The position numbers and the translations under genes were made by a program. Shown here in pieces: positions 34,569 through 43,663 of a stretch of 64,000 bases of DNA; position 1 is the first letter of the stretch; each line of letters begins with the position of its first letter. The notes under the pieces were generated by a model. It had not been told where the DNA came from. It saw only the letters and a list, made by a program, of their open reading frames with translations, and made no database searches. This DNA comes from Bacteroidales bacterium M7 (lineage in GTDB: Bacteria > Bacteroidota > Bacteroidia > Bacteroidales > Muribaculaceae): NCBI GenBank assembly GCA_001689515.1, contig LUJR01000039.1, positions 1 through 64,000 of the forward strand, given 5' to 3'.

Positions 34569-35345
34569 ATGAAAAAATACTGCTTAGATTTTAAGGTCGA
34601 GAAAAGCGAGCCAATACACAAGCTTTATTCCCTCCTTACACTCACCCCCGCCAATCCCAAGGTCAATCTGCCCGAAATGCTTCCCGGTCAGTTTGTGCAG
34701 GTAAGGATAGATAATGCTGAGACATTTTTGCGACGACCCATATCCATCAACGATGTGGATCGCGACCACCAGACACTAAGCCTTCTGGTCAGGAACGCAG
34801 GAGATGGCTCACGATGGCTCATGAACCGCAGTGAGGGCGATATCGTCAATCTCATGCTTCCTCTCGGCAACGGTTTTGCCTACATAGATGACTCAGACCG
34901 TCATCCGCTTCTCGTCGGTGGCGGTGTCGGCATAGCCCCGATGCTATATCTCGGCAAATGTATGAGTCTGCAACATGACATACGTCCGACATTTCTTGTC
35001 GGTGCCCGGAGTGCTGCCGATGTCCTCCAGTTGCAGTCTCTACAGCAATGGGGAGATGTCTTTGTGACCACTGAAGACGGCACTATGGGCGAAAAAGGAT
35101 TAGTCACAGCGTCTACTGCATGGAATCAGGAGTGGACTTCAGTCTATTGCTGCGGTCCGGCTCCTATGATGAAAGCCATAGCCCAGATGTGCCACAGAGC
35201 AGGGCTACGGTGCAAAGTCTCACTGGAAAATATGATGGCGTGTGGTCTCGGAGCATGCCTGTGTTGTGTGGAAAAGACAGTCAAAGGCAATGTGTGCGTA
35301 TGCACCGAAGGTCCAGTCTTTGATACTACAGAACTCACCTGGTAA
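34569..35345 (+). CDS. pyrK: dihydroorotate dehydrogenase electron-transfer subunit
   Basis: PyrK passes electrons from dihydroorotate via FAD and a [2Fe-2S] cluster to NAD+ and makes the class 1B dehydrogenase with PyrD. The 258-residue protein has the FAD-binding RRPISINDVD, the nucleotide-binding GGGVGIAPM and the cluster motif CGLGACLCC with a further Cys downstream (CVCTEGP). pyrD follows 19 bp after its stop, forming a pyrK-pyrD operon. Confidence 0.96.
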   Translation: MKKYCLDFKVEKSEPIHKLYSLLTLTPANPKVNLPEMLPGQFVQVRIDNAETFLRRPISINDVDRDHQTLSLLVRNAGDGSRWLMNRSEGDIVNLMLPLGNGFAYIDDSDRHPLLVGGGVGIAPMLYLGKCMSLQHDIRPTFLVGARSAADVLQLQSLQQWGDVFVTTEDGTMGEKGLVTASTAWNQEWTSVYCCGPAPMMKAIAQMCHRAGLRCKVSLENMMACGLGACLCCVEKTVKGNVCVCTEGPVFDTTELTW

Positions 35346-35364
35346 CCTTAAAAATCAGACAACG

Positions 35365-36270
35365 ATGGCAAATCTTGATGTAAACATAGGAAATCTCAAA
35401 CTCAAGAATCCAGTCCTGACAGCGTCCGGGACATTCGGTTACGGCGAAGAATTTCAGGACTTCATAGACCTTGAGAGGCTCGGAGGATTCATAGTCAAAG
35501 GCACTACGCTTAATCCGCGTGAAGGCAACGATTATCCGCGCATGGCTGAAACTCCATCAGGTATGTTAAATGCCGTAGGACTACAAAACAAAGGTGTGGA
35601 CTATTTCATCGACCATATATATCCGCGCATCAAGGATCTTGACACTCAGGTAATGGTCAATGTATCTGGCGCGTCCGTAGCCGACTATGTGGCTGTGTGT
35701 GAGAAGCTGAAAGCCTGTGAGCATATTAATGCCATAGAGGTCAATATATCGTGTCCCAACGTGAAGCAGGGCGGTATGGCATTCGGCACCACATGCTCAG
35801 GAGCAGCCGAAGTCACCTCTGCAGTGCGCAAGGCTTGGGATAAAACATTGATAGTCAAGCTCTCTCCCAACGTCACTTCCATTACAGACATAGCTAAAGC
35901 AGTAGAAGCCGAGGGTGCAGACTCTGTATCTCTCATCAACACCATGCTTGGCATGGCAATAGATGTAGAACGCCGCCGCCCGATGCTGTCGACCATCACC
36001 GGCGGACTGTCAGGACCGGCTGTACGCCCTGTAGCTGTCAGAATGGTATGGCAGGTATGTAAGGCTGTAGACATCCCGGTCATAGGCCTTGGCGGTATCA
36101 TGAACGGTCGCGACGCGTTGGAATTCATCATGGCTGGAGCATCGGCAATAGAGGTTGGCACTGCCAATTTCATTGACCCTGCCGTCACTGTTAAAATCAT
36201 TGATGAAATCAACGATTACCTTGACCGCCATAATTTCCGAGACATAGCCGACATCAGAGGCATCATCTGA
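35365..36270 (+). CDS. pyrD: dihydroorotate dehydrogenase B, catalytic subunit
   Basis: PyrD oxidises dihydroorotate to orotate in pyrimidine synthesis. The start was set at 35365 (MANLDVNIGNLKLKNPV, 301 residues) because the longer frame overlaps pyrK. Key parts are the FMN-binding TASGTFGYG, FIVKGTTL, the NISCPNVKQGG motif with the class 1 catalytic Cys, and the phosphate-binding GLGGIMNGRDA. Its partner pyrK lies directly upstream, which supports type 1B (NAD-linked) activity. Confidence 0.97.
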   Translation: MANLDVNIGNLKLKNPVLTASGTFGYGEEFQDFIDLERLGGFIVKGTTLNPREGNDYPRMAETPSGMLNAVGLQNKGVDYFIDHIYPRIKDLDTQVMVNVSGASVADYVAVCEKLKACEHINAIEVNISCPNVKQGGMAFGTTCSGAAEVTSAVRKAWDKTLIVKLSPNVTSITDIAKAVEAEGADSVSLINTMLGMAIDVERRRPMLSTITGGLSGPAVRPVAVRMVWQVCKAVDIPVIGLGGIMNGRDALEFIMAGASAIEVGTANFIDPAVTVKIIDEINDYLDRHNFRDIADIRGII

Positions 36271-36271
36271 T

Positions 36272-36313
36272 AAACCGACAATGACCGCATCATGCTGCGG
36301 TCATTGTCGGTTT
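36272..36313. terminator. bidirectional terminator between pyrD and mutL
   Basis: A perfect 18-bp stem (AAACCGACAATGACCGCA with its complement) around the loop TCATGC, 2 bp after the pyrD stop and 15 bp from the convergent mutL stop. A/T-ends on both sides let it work in both directions. Confidence 0.9.
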
Positions 36314-36327
36314 AACAAGTGTATATT

Positions 36328-38244
36328 TCAATCAAAGAGTGAAGCAACCTGATCTCCTGATATAAGTGTCATGACAGTCAGTCCGTCGGGAGTCAGAGCC
36401 GGGGATTTTAATTTGAACAATTCGCTCAAAAGGTGTTCTATCTCCTTTTGAGTCATTTTATGTCCAGATCTTACAGCCGCAGCACGCGCCATTCCCATGG
36501 CGAGCAAGCGGTCAATATCCGTCTCAACACTTCCTTCGCTCTCAGATGCGTTGTCAAGAATCTTCCTTATCGACTCGACAGCGTTGACATTAGCAAGCAT
36601 TGAGGGTACGGCATTTATGCTCCAAGTATTGTCGCCAAGAAAAGCCAGTCCGTAGCCCAATTCTGCCAGTTTGTCAATTATAGAGTCTAAAATCTGATTT
36701 TCAGAAGCGGACAATTCTATCGACTCTGGAAAAAGCAATGTCTGGGCTGAGACTTCACGGCTTTCAATCTCAGAAATATATTTATGATAGAGTACGTTGA
36801 GATGTGCTCTATGTTGATCCACGACCAGTATGCCCTCATGTGACGGCGTGACTATGAATCTGTTGCGAACCTGAAAAGCACCGGGAATAGATGTCTCCAC
36901 CTCCATGTCAAGCGTATCTGCACCGTTTGATGCATCTCTATTAAGGGCGCTCTCCGTTACATGAGTTTCGGGTATTATTTCGGTATCTCCACCAGCATGA
37001 TTGACATTAAAACTTTCATAGAGCTTCTCCCAGTCATTCATCACCTTGGGTCTGCCTCCATGTGGCGCGGAGGTCATACGCGACGGTACTGACAACGGTT
37101 GACGGGAAGCCGTGGGAGGTCTGTAACCATCATCGACCTCCGCAAAAGGATTATATGACGGATCAAAATCCACGTCATGATTGGCATCAGAGTCAGGAGT
37201 GAAAGCCGGAATATCAGGCACATCCGTTGACTCGAAATCGATAGCCGGGACTGCGTTAAATCGTCCGAGGGATTCTCTGATAGCAGCAATAACTATCTGA
37301 CGTATTGCAAACTCATTGACAAACTTTATCTCCTTCTTAGTCGGATGTATATTGACATCTATGGTGGCAGGGGCGACTTCAAAATCCAGGAAGAAATTGG
37401 GCTTTGCATCGTGAGCGATAAGATTCTCATAGCATGTCTGCACCGCTTTCTGAAACAACGGATGGCGCATATTGCGACCGTTGACCGTAAGAAACTGCAA
37501 TGCACCCTTCTTACGCGCATATTCAGGCATACAGATGAATCCCGACAGCTTGACCAATGGGGTTTCAGTGCTGACAGGTATGAGCTGCGTTGCCATCGAC
37601 TTTCCGAAGAGGTCTATGATACGCTGCTTTATGGTTGTTGCTGCCAACCTATGCACAGTCACATCATTGTGTATGAGAGTGAGTTCGACAGATGGATTGA
37701 CGAGAGCCAGTCGCTCAAATTCCTTGACAATATTACCGAACTCCACAGAGTCCTTTTTCAGGAATTTACGACGACCCGGCACATTGAAAAACAGATTTTT
37801 TACTGCGAGATTAGTTCCCTTAGGACATGCTATAGGTTCTGTCGCCGTGACCTTTGCCCCTGCAATCTCGATGCGTGTACCGATTTCATCGCCCTCGCGC
37901 CTCGTGCGCATATCTATTTGCGCCACAGCAGCAATTGAAGCGAGTGCCTCCCCACGAAAGCCCATGGTATGCAGAGAGAATAGATCGTCAGCCTTAGCAA
38001 TCTTGGAGGTTGCATGCCGCTCGAAAGCCATTCGGGCATCGGTCTCGCTCATGCCCATGCCATCGTCAATCACCTGTATCAGTGTGCGCCCGGCATCTTT
38101 GATATATATGGTGATGTGTTTTGCCCCTGCATCTACTGAATTTTCCACCAGCTCCTTGATGGCTGACGAAGGCTGCTGCACAACCTCTCCAGCAGCAATC
38201 TGATTAGCTACCGAATCAGGTAAAAGATGTATTATGTCGCTCAC
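36328..38244 (-). CDS. mutL: DNA mismatch repair protein MutL
   Basis: MutL links mismatch recognition by MutS to strand removal. The 638-residue protein has the GHKL ATPase motifs (ELVENSVDAGA, DDGMGM, ATSKI, GFRGEALASI) in the first 110 residues, the transducer domain (to about 330), an acidic linker and the C-terminal dimerisation domain. The endonuclease motif DQHA-x2-E-x4-E is here DQHRAHLNVLYH: the DQH is kept but both Glu positions are changed, so nicking activity is doubtful. The stop codon lies downstream of guaB-type operon genes, and its start overlaps the OstA-like stop by 4 bp. Confidence 0.96.
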   Translation of the reverse strand: MSDIIHLLPDSVANQIAAGEVVQQPSSAIKELVENSVDAGAKHITIYIKDAGRTLIQVIDDGMGMSETDARMAFERHATSKIAKADDLFSLHTMGFRGEALASIAAVAQIDMRTRREGDEIGTRIEIAGAKVTATEPIACPKGTNLAVKNLFFNVPGRRKFLKKDSVEFGNIVKEFERLALVNPSVELTLIHNDVTVHRLAATTIKQRIIDLFGKSMATQLIPVSTETPLVKLSGFICMPEYARKKGALQFLTVNGRNMRHPLFQKAVQTCYENLIAHDAKPNFFLDFEVAPATIDVNIHPTKKEIKFVNEFAIRQIVIAAIRESLGRFNAVPAIDFESTDVPDIPAFTPDSDANHDVDFDPSYNPFAEVDDGYRPPTASRQPLSVPSRMTSAPHGGRPKVMNDWEKLYESFNVNHAGGDTEIIPETHVTESALNRDASNGADTLDMEVETSIPGAFQVRNRFIVTPSHEGILVVDQHRAHLNVLYHKYISEIESREVSAQTLLFPESIELSASENQILDSIIDKLAELGYGLAFLGDNTWSINAVPSMLANVNAVESIRKILDNASESEGSVETDIDRLLAMGMARAAAVRSGHKMTQKEIEHLLSELFKLKSPALTPDGLTVMTLISGDQVASLFD

Positions 38245-40211
38245 TGTTCGCCCTCCTCTTCTGTTTTATCAGGCACGATAGCATCAGCTGCATCCTTAAT
38301 CACAGTAGTCTCCTGCGGACGTGACTCGTTAGATGACTGCTCCAGTTGCAACGGTTCTGGACTATCAGGCTCAGGATGTGTGTCAGACGGCATTACAGAC
38401 ATTAGTGTATCCGATGCTGTATTGATAGCATCATGTGCTGTGCTGTCGCTGTTAGCGGGCTCTTTTGACTTAAGCAAAGCCCTCCAAGGTGCTTCAGTGG
38501 ATATCGATGCCGATTTAGCAGTAGGAACTGGCTTAAGAAGTCCCTCCTTATCTTCAAGCCTTAAGAACACAGACTGTGGCGATGTCGGTTTAAACCGCTC
38601 AAGCCACTTGAATTTAGGGAGGAAATAGGAATTTTTCGCAGCAAGATACAGAGGCGTAATAGTGCCAGTAGTCTCAGGCCACATCCTGACTGTGTCAACC
38701 TGTCCATCCTTGAAATAGGCATCCATGAAGCTGGTCTCGGTAAACGCGAACTTGTTATATACCGAATCTTTTTCCATGGGGAACATGATGGTCTGCACAC
38801 TACCCTCCACATACAGACGACGCAGAGTAGAGTCTGCCATCCACGCCGTCATCTTGTCACCCGACAGCTGATTGAAACAGTCCTCTCCTATCAGTTCAGC
38901 CATCATGCCAAAATCTGGCAGATGTGCACGATCAGCAGTGGAATCATTAAGATGCACTTCAATCAGATTGCCAAAAATCTGCCTTTCACCGCTCCATATC
39001 ACGGGATTATAATACATACGCATTGTGGAATCGACATCAGCCATGCTCAATGAATCGCATATGCCCTGCAAGTCCGAGCGATAGAATCTCACATTATGAA
39101 ACGCATTGGTCAGACGTACACTGTCGGGCAACACGAGATAAGCATTGATGGTGTCACCATGCAGATACAGCGTGTCTCTGTCATTCTTATACTCCTTAGC
39201 TAAAGCCCTGCCTGTCACAAAAGCACTGTCACGGAGTTCATCGTAATAACCATAATCGCCAAGCAGACTGCTCTTACGAGCCGAATCAGTCAGGATAACA
39301 TTGCCGAATCCCTCACCGAAACCTTTCGCACGGTCATAAAATAGCGTATCACCGGTCAGAGTGTTGCCCTTGTTGGAATAAACCGTAGAGCGATGATAAA
39401 GGTCTCCCACTCCGCTATTGGTATTGTAATATCCCGAAGAAGTATTGATCCGTCCATCGCGATTAATAATCCGAGTCGGAGCCGAGATGGTGGCTATATG
39501 GGTATTGGTATTGTAGTGCAACACATCTGTATACATAAACAGTGTATCGCCCTGCCGAAGGCTTTTCAACTCAACATCATCATAGAAATCAGCATCCTTA
39601 GTATTTGGGTAATACTCGCCTCGCATTGACTCAAGGCGGTTCTGCTTATCGGTCAGCACACCGCCTACGTCATAGAAACCGTAGTTTTGTCCGAGGTCGT
39701 AATAGAATATATCCGTAACGAGCTTCACATCACGGTTGATCAGGCGCACAGGCCGCCCGGCTGACCCATAGAGGGTCGCAAATTCCTCAGGTCCGTTATA
39801 ATTCAGTTCGTCACCATAGACAAACAAAGTGTCACCCTGCTCCATCCTCACATTAGAGAAAGCATCGAGGGAGTTTGTCTTGTCATAGAAATACGCGCTG
39901 TCACAATACATGAACATGTTGTCTTTGCGAAACACCACATTCCCCTTAAGTATCTGATATTCTCCACCACTCGCCTGCTCATCCATGTTGAGAACGTCTG
40001 CATGCTCCAAAAACACTCTTCCTGGTTGATGACGGTCAGCCGAAGGAATGGTAGGCTTGATCGGTGGCTGTGACGTGGCCCCTTGTCCGCGTCGGGCAAG
40101 TGCTTCTTTGGTCTGCTGCGACTTGGTGTTGACAGCAAGCGACGGGAGGCATAAAGCAAGTATTGCCGCAACGATCCACCAGGATGCGCTGCGGCTGGAT
40201 TTTTTACTCAT
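38241..40211 (-). CDS. OstA-like protein (LPS-transport, LptA/LptD N-domain family)
   Basis: A 656-residue exported protein (start set at 40211, MSKKSSRSASWW, signal peptide to about residue 29). The body is made of repeated beta strands of the OstA/LptA type, with the recurrent pattern GDTLFVYGDxLxYN and YYxNTxDADFYDDVELK, from about 85 to 400. Such beta-jellyroll proteins carry lipopolysaccharide across the periplasm. The C-terminal third is Ser/Pro/Glu-rich and probably disordered. It is expressed with two periplasmic foldases, fitting an envelope role. Confidence 0.85.
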   Translation of the reverse strand: MSKKSSRSASWWIVAAILALCLPSLAVNTKSQQTKEALARRGQGATSQPPIKPTIPSADRHQPGRVFLEHADVLNMDEQASGGEYQILKGNVVFRKDNMFMYCDSAYFYDKTNSLDAFSNVRMEQGDTLFVYGDELNYNGPEEFATLYGSAGRPVRLINRDVKLVTDIFYYDLGQNYGFYDVGGVLTDKQNRLESMRGEYYPNTKDADFYDDVELKSLRQGDTLFMYTDVLHYNTNTHIATISAPTRIINRDGRINTSSGYYNTNSGVGDLYHRSTVYSNKGNTLTGDTLFYDRAKGFGEGFGNVILTDSARKSSLLGDYGYYDELRDSAFVTGRALAKEYKNDRDTLYLHGDTINAYLVLPDSVRLTNAFHNVRFYRSDLQGICDSLSMADVDSTMRMYYNPVIWSGERQIFGNLIEVHLNDSTADRAHLPDFGMMAELIGEDCFNQLSGDKMTAWMADSTLRRLYVEGSVQTIMFPMEKDSVYNKFAFTETSFMDAYFKDGQVDTVRMWPETTGTITPLYLAAKNSYFLPKFKWLERFKPTSPQSVFLRLEDKEGLLKPVPTAKSASISTEAPWRALLKSKEPANSDSTAHDAINTASDTLMSVMPSDTHPEPDSPEPLQLEQSSNESRPQETTVIKDAADAIVPDKTEEEGEQ

Positions 40212-40261
40212 ATCGCGTCTATGCCTTAAGGACATATACTATATCTATCGTGCTAAATATT

Positions 40262-41659
40262 CTAATACGTGGTACTCTGCTGAGTATTCTTCAGCCAGCC
40301 TTTATGCTCGAAGTCACAGTCGCGCCAGCCATCTTCAATCCTGATGTAGGTCGATGCAATCTTTTTGTCCAACCAGTCCTTGAGTATCTTGGTCTTCTGT
40401 GCACTCTCATACATGGATTTAATAGTCTGGAAATCATCCGCGATATTGGCTTTATGACCGGGGATACGGGCAGTAAGTTTCACCATAGCAATAATATCGC
40501 TGTTTTTGCGCGGATCCTTCATGATGAAAGGTTCCGACACATCACCGGGCTCCATAGTCGAAACTTTTCTGGAGACCTCCTGCGGAAGCTGCTGCATCTC
40601 AAAGCGGGCATTTCCGGTCTCTTCATTGACCATAATGCCGTTATTATTTCGCGTATCTTTATCTGAGGAAATATATCGGGCTGCCTCTTCAAAAGAGAAT
40701 TTCTTGTTGTCAACCATGTCGGCGCGGATACTGTCCATGCGACCGAGCGCATCAATCAGTGACTGCTCTGAGACTTTAGGACGGAGCAGTATATGACGTG
40801 TGTTGACACGATCACCACGACGGTCTATCAGCTGGATGATATGGTAACCATACTGTGACTCCACAATCTTAGACACTCGTTTGGGGTCGCTCAGATTGAA
40901 TGCGACAGCGGCATACGCAGGGTCAAGATTGGCACGTCCGAGATAACCGACTTCTCCGCCACGCACTGCGCTGCCCTGGTCCTCGCTATAAAGTATGGCG
41001 AGAGTCGAAAATTCACGCTCGCCTTTGTTGACCTGGTCGGCATACTCTCGCAGACGCGCCTTGACATCCTCTATCTCCTCACGCGGGATTACAGGATTGA
41101 TCGTGATTATCTGCACCTCAACCTGTGTCGGCACATAGGGTATGCTATCCTCAGGAAGTTCATCAAAGTACTTGCGGACATCGCTGGGCGTAACCTTAAG
41201 ATCGCTTGTCAGATTGTCCTGCACCTGACGTATGCGAGATGAGTTACGCATATTTTCAATCAGCTCCGCACGTATATCCGGAAGACTTTTACGGAAATAC
41301 TGCTCCACCTTCTCACGTGTGCCGAGATTGGCAGTGAAATAGTTGATGCGAGACTCTACTTGGCTTGCGACCAGCGACTCCTGAATCTCTATAGTGTCAA
41401 GGTCAGCCTGATGGAGATATAATTTTTCCACCGCCAGACGCTCAGGGATGAAACAATACGGATTACCCTGCACTGAAGTGTTCTCGTATTTGTATTGGTC
41501 ATAGGCTTCTTCAATCTGAGACCTCCATATCGGCTCGTCTCCCACAACCCATGCCACTTCCTCTACGACATTGTTTTCACGGGCATACGCAACAATACCG
41601 ACCATGGCAACCACAGCCGGCATTATTGCTATTTTTTTCAGACTAAAACTGTATTTCAC
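40262..41659 (-). CDS. periplasmic peptidyl-prolyl isomerase, SurA-like
   Basis: A 465-residue protein with signal peptide (to about residue 26, ending VAYA), a SurA-type N-terminal chaperone region (about 30-170) and two parvulin domains. The first (about 172-272) contains FSTLAILYSEDQGSAVRGGEVGYLGR and QYGYHIIQLIDRRGD; the second (about 280-385) is diverged (NTRHILLRPK, then FSFEEAARYISSD). It should help fold outer membrane proteins. Lies 12 bp after the larger foldase and 26 bp before the OstA-like gene (51 bp to its chosen start). Confidence 0.92.
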   Translation of the reverse strand: MKYSFSLKKIAIMPAVVAMVGIVAYARENNVVEEVAWVVGDEPIWRSQIEEAYDQYKYENTSVQGNPYCFIPERLAVEKLYLHQADLDTIEIQESLVASQVESRINYFTANLGTREKVEQYFRKSLPDIRAELIENMRNSSRIRQVQDNLTSDLKVTPSDVRKYFDELPEDSIPYVPTQVEVQIITINPVIPREEIEDVKARLREYADQVNKGEREFSTLAILYSEDQGSAVRGGEVGYLGRANLDPAYAAVAFNLSDPKRVSKIVESQYGYHIIQLIDRRGDRVNTRHILLRPKVSEQSLIDALGRMDSIRADMVDNKKFSFEEAARYISSDKDTRNNNGIMVNEETGNARFEMQQLPQEVSRKVSTMEPGDVSEPFIMKDPRKNSDIIAMVKLTARIPGHKANIADDFQTIKSMYESAQKTKILKDWLDKKIASTYIRIEDGWRDCDFEHKGWLKNTQQSTTY

Positions 41660-41671
41660 TTGTCTAAAAGA

Positions 41672-43618
41672 TTATTTGATTTTTTCAAAAACCTTGGTGT
41701 CAACCACTACAGGATATTTTTCACGCAATTGCTTGATCCATTCCTGTTCAAGCACCTGCTGGTAATCAGTGCTCACAAGCCCCTTGACATCCTGAGCTGA
41801 CTGAGGCTGCGAAAGGATAGTGCCTTCATAACTGAAATAGTCAGTCCAACGGCTCTTGGATGTATCAGGCCGCTCTCCGCCGAAAGCCACATTGTCAACT
41901 ATCTGATTGTCACCTTCTGCAGCCAGCACTCGTTCTGCCTTGGCACGTCTGTCATATTTCTGGCGGATCAGAGCTGGGAGATTAGAAGCCGGTCCGTTAT
42001 ATGTGCTTAAAAATTCCTTGATTTCAGCAGTGACCGCGGGTCCGGTGGTAAATATTATGGTGCCTTTGTAATGTGGCTTGTCCCACTTGTATTCATCTTT
42101 ATGAGCCTGGAAGTATTTTTCAAGACCCTCAGTATCACTGAGAGCTTTATCCCAGACATTGCGGTTGCTTACCTCAAAGAGCAGGATTCCGTCACGATAT
42201 TCATTGAGGATATTCCTATAATCAGCATATTTTTCAGGGAGTTCTGCCATCATCATCTCGGTAGCCTTGCTGTCAAGCATGGATTTAGCGCGTTCTTCAT
42301 ACAGCGACATCCATTTATCCGTCGGCATGTTGCTGTCAGGAGCCAGAGTGGATGCTACTTCCGATGCGTAGATATGCTGCTTACCTATCTTAGCTACTGA
42401 CACTTTAGTCATGGCAGCGACACGTGCATAAGCCACACTGTCCATGACGGAGTCTTTGCTTAATGTCTGATAGACTTTCTTTATGCCCTTTTCCTCTACC
42501 GATGCCTTGTTAGCTTTAAGATATGATGCAAGTTTGGCATTCTTAGCCATATCCCTACGGTCGTCACGCCACATGTTGCGCAATATGGCTTCACGCTCGT
42601 CATCAAGCGAAGGCAAGCCTCTGTGATCATGACGCATGATGATATGATAGCCGAACTGTGTAGCAAACGGCTCAGAAATCTCACCATCTTTGAGGGAAAA
42701 AGCCACTGTCTCAAATTCAGGTACCATTTCGCCCATGCCGAACCATGACAACTGTCCGCCATTCTGACGGCTTCCGGGATCCTCGCTCTCTATTTTTGCC
42801 ACCTCAGCAAATTTTGCAGCGTCTGCACCCTTCACCACGCCATAGATAGAGTCAATCTGTGCTTTTTTCTGTGACTGAGCCACGCTGTCAAGACCAGCTG
42901 TCAGTTTGAGTATATGGCTCGCATTTACCTTGCCAGGATTAGCCTTAAAGCCGTGAACTTTTATTATATGGAAACCAAACGGGGTCTCCATGACCTGCGA
43001 GATTTCTCCTTCGGGAGTCGCATATGCCATATTCTCAAATGTATAGGGGTATGTATTGGCTTTCATCCAACCCATATGTCCTTTATTACGCTTGGCTTGG
43101 GGATCTATTGAGTATTTGAGAGCCATGTCCTCCAGCGTCTCCTTGCCTGTGACAATCAGTGTACGTATGCTGTCAAGCATATGCTTGACGCTGTCGTTCT
43201 GCTCAGGGGTGTTGCCCTTGCGAAGCATGACATGGCTGACATCGACCAGACGGTCCATATGTCCGTGAATGTCATTAATGAGAGCATTCTCCACATCCAT
43301 GTCTTTAAGATAAGGCTTGGCAAGCTCCAGCCGGTGTTGCTCCAGCTCATCCTTAAATGCTTTGGTTGTGTCAATGCCGTTGGCTTCAGCATCCGCAACC
43401 TTGAGCTTATAGTTGATAAACATCTCAAGGTATTCCTCAGGTGTCTGTCGCTCTATCTGCTGATTGTTGTTTTTATTGTACAGGTACTCAAATTCACTGA
43501 CAGGAACAGCTTTGCCGTTAACTGTCAGCAATGTCGCATCAGCATCTGCTTTTTGTTTAGCTGAAACAGCGATAGCAATAACTGCTATCGCTGCTACAGG
43601 AAGGAGATATTTTTTCAT
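41672..43618 (-). CDS. peptidyl-prolyl isomerase with two parvulin domains
   Basis: A 648-residue exported protein (signal peptide MKKYLLPVAAIAVIAIAVSA) with an N-terminal helical region and two parvulin domains: about 125-230 (VSHVMLRKG, MALKYSIDPQAKRNKGHMGW, TPFGFHIIKVHG) and about 232-335 (ASHILKLT, IESEDPGSRQNGGQLSWFG, QFGYHIIMRHD). The rest is a long helical C-terminal part. It is probably a periplasmic foldase for outer membrane or surface proteins, co-transcribed with guaB upstream and the SurA-like gene downstream. Confidence 0.92.
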   Translation of the reverse strand: MKKYLLPVAAIAVIAIAVSAKQKADADATLLTVNGKAVPVSEFEYLYNKNNNQQIERQTPEEYLEMFINYKLKVADAEANGIDTTKAFKDELEQHRLELAKPYLKDMDVENALINDIHGHMDRLVDVSHVMLRKGNTPEQNDSVKHMLDSIRTLIVTGKETLEDMALKYSIDPQAKRNKGHMGWMKANTYPYTFENMAYATPEGEISQVMETPFGFHIIKVHGFKANPGKVNASHILKLTAGLDSVAQSQKKAQIDSIYGVVKGADAAKFAEVAKIESEDPGSRQNGGQLSWFGMGEMVPEFETVAFSLKDGEISEPFATQFGYHIIMRHDHRGLPSLDDEREAILRNMWRDDRRDMAKNAKLASYLKANKASVEEKGIKKVYQTLSKDSVMDSVAYARVAAMTKVSVAKIGKQHIYASEVASTLAPDSNMPTDKWMSLYEERAKSMLDSKATEMMMAELPEKYADYRNILNEYRDGILLFEVSNRNVWDKALSDTEGLEKYFQAHKDEYKWDKPHYKGTIIFTTGPAVTAEIKEFLSTYNGPASNLPALIRQKYDRRAKAERVLAAEGDNQIVDNVAFGGERPDTSKSRWTDYFSYEGTILSQPQSAQDVKGLVSTDYQQVLEQEWIKQLREKYPVVVDTKVFEKIK

Positions 43619-43663
43619 TTAATAGGTTACGATGTGTCTCATGGCAAAGTCAGAGCCATGAAT

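Noticed and set aside
35242..35364. Upstream extension of pyrD by 41 codons
   Set aside because: Lies mostly inside pyrK in another frame; ATG 35365 is the family start.
37472..38203. 243-codon open frame opposite mutL
   Set aside because: Antisense shadow of a clear gene.
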